Below, piece by piece: positions 60,214-64,000 of a stretch of DNA of 64,000 bases. The notes below the pieces were generated by a model, which was not told the origin of the DNA, did no database searches, and saw only the letters and a program-made list of their open reading frames with translations. The stretch is from Tamarix chinensis. Its lineage: Eukaryota; Streptophyta; Magnoliopsida; Caryophyllales; Tamaricaceae. Position numbers and translations under genes: made by a program. The stretch spans positions 67,849,566 through 67,913,565 of the forward strand of contig CM060174.1 of NCBI GenBank assembly GCA_030549775.1. Reading direction: 5' to 3'. Positions within the stretch are counted from its first letter, which is position 1; each line of letters opens with the position of its first letter.

Positions 60214-60921
60214 ATTCTCGTACTCCCATAGACTTATAAAGATCATCGTGTGAAATGAGTATATTGACCAAAGATCTAATGAATAAGCTTAACCGGACTG
60301 TGACACGGCCTCTACTATTTACATTGCTTGTATGTTTATTAGTATGATCATGCTTGTATTATATGTCGTTCTATTTATGACCTTAGTTGCATGGTTACCT
60401 TTCCCATTACGTAACATACTGACCACCCGCTTCATGGGTGCTGCTCATTTCCACTAGCAAAGGGCTCTGCTGAGTTTGTGTAGGTAGGAGATGCCATCTT
60501 CCATGCCTATGATACTTATGAGGCATCAAGCAAGGCTGAGAGTTGATCTTTGGACTTAGCATGGGGGACTAGGAGCAATGTTGGTTGGACTCTCTTTTAC
60601 CTTAGTTTACTTATGTATCATTTCATTTTATTTTTGTTTTAACATACTATACCTCTTATCTCTCGTGGGAACTTTGGTTACATACTTTATTGGGTTGTAT
60701 AACTTTTAACACGCAATCTAATTTTCGTGTTATAAATATTTTAGTTTTATCTCTATTTTAAGTTGTTTAATATTCTTATCAAATTATCCATAGCATTGTG
60801 GTTAGTATGAGACCGACCAAAGGTAAGGCTTGTACCTATTATAGTGGTAGCACCCCTCGTACTTGTGTTTGTTTTAATTAAACAAAAAGTTTCAACTATA
60901 ATTTTTGGGGGTGTTATAATA

Positions 60922-60996
60922 TGGTATCAAAGCTGGTTTCGACTACTCTTCTAATTTCAAACTAATCAAGCTGATACCACAATTTGGTATTAGAGC
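60922..60996 (+). other. Primer-binding site with inverted and direct copies
   Basis: TGGTATCAAAGC at 60922-60933 is the PBS. GCTGATACCA at 60970-60979 is an inverted copy and TGGTATTAGAGC at 60985-60996 a second direct copy. The last two form a stem around CAATT. Confidence 0.8.
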
Positions 60997-61209
60997 ATTG
61001 GTTCTGAGAACCACACTTATTTTCAAAGAAAAATTTGATTTACAAAGTTTCTCAAGATTTTGAAGTGTTTTCAAACCCAAAAGGGCCTTTTCATTTTAAG
61101 AATTTTGAGTCCGGGCCATAGTGAGGAACGAAAGGGTAGACTAGGGATTTTCCAAAGAGGGAAATAGCATAAAATAAATTACATCAAAGTATTGGGTTTG
61201 CTTCTAACA

Positions 61210-61960
61210 CCACTCTTCTGTTGCAGCTTCTCTTGATGACGAACAGTTGAGTATCATGCCTAGAGGAGGCATTTGAGACCTTCATGGAGTTCATCCAGTG
61301 CCAGGCCCAGGTGCCGACCCCATACCCCCATCACTCTTACGGCACTAGTGAGGACTGGCTCCAAAGGGTCACTCAGCATCACCCTCCAACCTACTCTAGC
61401 ATGGAGGACCCGATGGTTGTTGAAGGGTGGATCCGGGATAGGGATCACACCTTCAAGGCATCCGGCTACCCTCCAGCTCGGTATCCTAGCATAGCTGCAT
61501 TCTTCTTGAGAGGTGTAGCAGATGCCTGATGGGTAGAGTATCGTGCCCAAGACGATCCTCCGATGACTTGGGAGGTATTCAAGACCTCCCTTTGCTCCAA
61601 ATTCTAGCAGAGAGCCTGAAGAGGGACAAGCACCGAGAGTTCATGCATCTCACCCAAGGATTGATGATAGTCTGCTAGTACCATGCTCGTTTCACTAAGC
61701 TGCTTCATTTTTCCCCAATGATTGCTACCAATAAGTCCACAGTGGTGTTCCAGTTTGAGTAGGGGATATACTTCAACATCCACCAGATGATGGGTGTAGT
61801 GGCCTTCACCGACCTAGCCACCCTACATGAGCACACCTGCATCGCCACCACCCTAGTCTAGGAGCAAGCTGCCATCCTCGAGAAGAGGAAACCCAAGGGT
61901 CAAATTTCTAGGAGCAAGACCCAACCATGGTCAAGAGGACCAATGAGAGCCTCACTGAGA
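61210..61960 (+). pseudogene. Ty3/gypsy gag remnant
   Basis: From 61284 the plus strand reads 'MEFIQCQAQVPTPYPHHSYG', then 'VVEGWIRDRDHTFKASGYPP' and 'FFLRGVADA', a stop at 61527, and 'WVEYRAQDDPPMTWEVFKTS'. After a frameshift near 61610-61620 comes 'DKHREFMHLTQGLMIV', 'YHARFTKLLHFSP' and 'TLHEHTCIATTLV'. This is the helical capsid core of plant Ty3/gypsy Gag. A basic tail ('KRKPKGQISRSK') ends near 61960; no zinc knuckle is left. At least three stops and one frameshift. It follows LTR C and its PBS, so it belongs to that element. Confidence 0.8.
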
Positions 61961-62074
61961 GAACACAATAGAGGTCAGGGACCCCCGAGGGGATCCACAT
62001 ACAGACATTATAGTCGGAGCCACAGTGGAGTGTGTAGGAGCTGAACAAAGACCTGGCAGCTCTAAATAGCATCA

Positions 62075-62170
62075 CGATGGTCCGAGAGTTCCTAGATGTA
62101 TTTTCAGAGGAAATACTAGGTATAGCCCCAGTTTGAGAGATTAACTTCAAGATTGAGCTAGTGCTTCAAT
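62075..62170 (+). pseudogene. Scrap of gypsy pol, just upstream of RT
   Basis: The plus strand reads 'MVREFLDVFSEEILGIAPV', a stop, then 'EINFKIELVLQ'. In gypsy polyproteins this lies between protease and RT. Finding it ~115 bp after the gag tail means that the knuckle and protease were deleted; the rest of pol is replaced by tandem repeats from ~62170. Confidence 0.7.
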
Positions 62171-63015
62171 AGGTAATACTAAGGCACTAACCCCTATTAT
62201 CATATTTAACATCAATTAATACCTATCATACATGTTTATTAGGATAATCACCACTTTACATGCAAAATTACCAAAATTTCCCTAGGCCATATTTTATTGA
62301 TTATCAAGCTCAAATAAGTGATACCAAGACAATAAACTCCTATCATCATGTTTAATATCATTTTATACCTATCATGCATGTTTATTAGACTAACCACCTT
62401 ATCACATGTAAAATTACCAAAATACCCATAGATCATTTAATATTAGTAACCATACCCCATATGCATTACTAACAACATAAACCCCTATTCTCATACTTAG
62501 CACCAATTACCACTTATTATGCATATTTATTAAGTTAACTCCCATTGCACATGCTAAATTACTAAAATGCCCCCAAGTTATGAAATATTGATAATCACGC
62601 CCAACCATGAATTACTAACACCACAAAACCTTTATTAGCATACTTAGCACCAATTGTTACTCATCATGCATATTTATTTAGGAAATCCCCACTTCACATG
62701 CAAAATTACTAAAATGGCCCTAGAACAAAAAATATTATCATTCATGATGGAATAATTATTTTCAATGCCACCAACTCCCATTATCATTTTCAACACCACA
62801 TAACACTTAGCATACATTTCTATTAAGCTGATCACCACCATACACTAAAATTACAAAAATATCCCTAGGCCATAAAATATTAATATTTCTACTAACACAT
62901 ACATTTATAATCCACCAAACTTCCATCTCCACTCTTAGAAACATTCATAACACATTAGGCCTCATATTTAGGTTTAAACATCATAATGTACCCAAATGAC
63001 CAAATTCCCCTATGG
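62165..63015. repeat. ~145-bp diverged tandem repeat array, six units
   Basis: The anchor (TGCAAAATTACCAAAAT and variants) starts at 62261, 62407, 62552, 62699, about 62844 and 62987, spacing 146, 145, 147, 145 and 143. Each unit also has CCTATTATCAT, TTAGCACCAATT-like and CATGCAT(A/G)TTTATTA parts. A further weak unit may extend to about 63150. Confidence 0.85.
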
Positions 63016-64000
63016 CTCATATTAGTAATATTTTCACTACAAGTGTCCACACTCACTTATTATAGCATGTGTATACAAATAACACCCATCATCAACATTA
63101 GCACTTTTCTTAATCACCCTTTCACACATATCACATCATATACAAGATAACATGATTTTTTTTTACTTTCCAAGATAACATTAATAATCATGGGATTGTT
63201 AGTAATGCATCATATTTTCATAAATCATATACCAAAAATTCTAATGTGCCAACATACAATAAACCATATATTTTAGTGGGGTATAACGGTTACCTTATCG
63301 TCAATAAAGATCAAACTTCATAGGTATCCCATTTTACAATGCTTAAGGTCCATTTAATAAAATTTTATTCCTGAAATAATGTCACAAGTGAAATATTAAT
63401 AATAGATAAGTAAAAGAATGATTTTTATTAAAAATATTTATTAAATATAATATTACCAAACTATATTATACCTCAATATTAGCTAAAATTTAGCCACAAT
63501 TATACAACATAACTCATGCTGACTATGCAGCATGAGCCATGAAAATGGGGAGAATGGACGACGGAAAGGAAAAGGGAAGAAGGTGGAGGCTCAATTAAGG
63601 CTCGAGGGAGGTGGTAGAGAGTTGTTGGGGCTAGTTGTTGGGTGCAAGGGTGAGGAGGTAGGCGGGTGCGGCAGCTCGGGGTGGTGGAGACCACAGTGGT
63701 GGATGCAAAAGAAAGGTGTAGAGAAGGGAGTTGAAGAGGAAGAAAGGAAAAGAAGAAAAGAAGGGAAGGGGAGAGGTAGGGGTTCGGGTAAGGTGGTGCA
63801 AGGGGATGTTGGGGTGGCGTCAGGTAGCTGAGGGGAGGCTATGGTGGCGGCGAAATAGAGGGGGAAATGTGGAAAAGGGTGGGGGTGCAAGGGGAGTCGA
63901 AGGGGATAATGAGAAGAAAAGGGAGGGGTAGGCTGTTAGGTGGCCAGTTCTGGCTGCTCGGGCAGTGCAGTGAGGAGGTAGGATATAAGAGAGGATGTTG
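63016..64000 (-). repeat. Probable minus-strand giant LTR, cut by the window end
   Basis: After the tandem array comes AT-rich DNA, then from 63540 a G/A-rich block (C/T-rich on the minus strand) like those at 8220-8996 and, inverted, 56640-57780. Tandem repeats followed by such a block is the minus-strand LTR layout. Proline- or glycine-rich open frames in it are compositional. The far LTR end is not in the window. Confidence 0.45.

Larger units (their letters stand above)
56341..60918 (+). repeat. Giant LTR C (4.58 kb), Ty3/gypsy type
   Basis: Starts TGATATACCCCAAAACCC and ends TTGGGGGTGTTATA, then PBS. Parts in order match the LARD LTR: AT-rich start with AATTAGAAAAAATTAG; C/T-rich block 56640-57780; microsatellites 57790-58400; the conserved block AAGGAGGCGTAGGAG...CCGGTGTCG with AG|GTAAGG at 58682; a GT-rich stretch; the cassette at 59871-60213; ACATACTGACCACCCGCTTC near 60415; and GGTAGCACCCC near the end. 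Unlike the LARD-like element it is followed by gag, so this is likely a gene-bearing relative. No second LTR was seen. Confidence 0.8.

Noticed and set aside
62257..63010. CRISPR-like regular repeats
   Set aside because: Units of ~145 bp are tandem without spacers, in plant transposon DNA.
63500..63931. Gly/Lys-rich and Pro/Ser-rich frames on both strands
   Set aside because: Purine-rich block of a probable LTR; frames open on both strands by composition.

Overview
The window is plant nuclear DNA: strongly AT-rich, full of trinucleotide microsatellites, with no bacterial-type operons. Nearly all of it is nested and decayed transposable elements. I find no intact host gene. The only host-gene material I can support is two captured exon fragments (WRKY and ATG7) inside a CACTA transposon. 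An angiosperm with a large, repeat-rich genome is the natural reading; I cannot name the species.

Left part (1-22.3 kb): a decayed Ty3/gypsy element on the plus strand (about 560-4620) with a probable 3' LTR remnant, then a minus-strand giant LTR fragment (5821-~9005), then CACTA/En-Spm material. The CACTA material has a DUF4216-type transposase remnant at 9.3-9.7 kb and tandem exon-like units at 10.1-10.7 kb. A second, smaller CACTA element (11081-18109, matching termini, 3-bp target duplication ATA) interrupts it. This inner element carries a WRKY exon (plus) and an ATG7 exon (minus, open and bounded by AG/GT), so it looks like a Pack-CACTA gene-capture element.

Middle (23-34.6 kb): a 1.24-kb solo LTR (23049-24288) abutting a minus-strand Sirevirus-like Ty1/copia pseudo-element (24294-26070). 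The long LTR of that copia element (to ~29035) is made of degenerate short repeats. Next comes a 3.6-kb giant LTR (29036-32666) with its primer-binding site and a non-coding internal stub.

Core (34.7-53.1 kb): a three-level nest. A ~3.4-kb solo LTR (34662-53051) is split by a LARD-like non-coding element (36579-51553, target duplication TTAGT) with 4.2-4.5-kb LTRs and only 1.47 kb of internal DNA. Its 3' LTR is split by a nearly complete antisense Ty1/copia element (43865-48706, target duplication CTTTC). The copia polyprotein keeps one reading frame broken by six stop codons.

Right part (53-64 kb): a copia RT/RNase H remnant (minus), a minus LTR fragment, then another giant LTR (56341-60918) followed by PBS, a broken gypsy gag and a scrap of pol. 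The window ends in ~145-bp tandem repeats and G/A-rich DNA that resembles a minus-strand giant LTR.

The giant LTRs at 29-32.7, 36.6-51.6 and 56.3-60.9 kb share one architecture: AT-rich start, C/T-rich block, microsatellites, a conserved block, a duplicated cassette of 'ATAATAGTGG' sites, and a GGGGTGTTA end followed by an initiator-Met-type PBS. That shared cassette, the LARD-like element and the Pack-CACTA element are the most notable contents.
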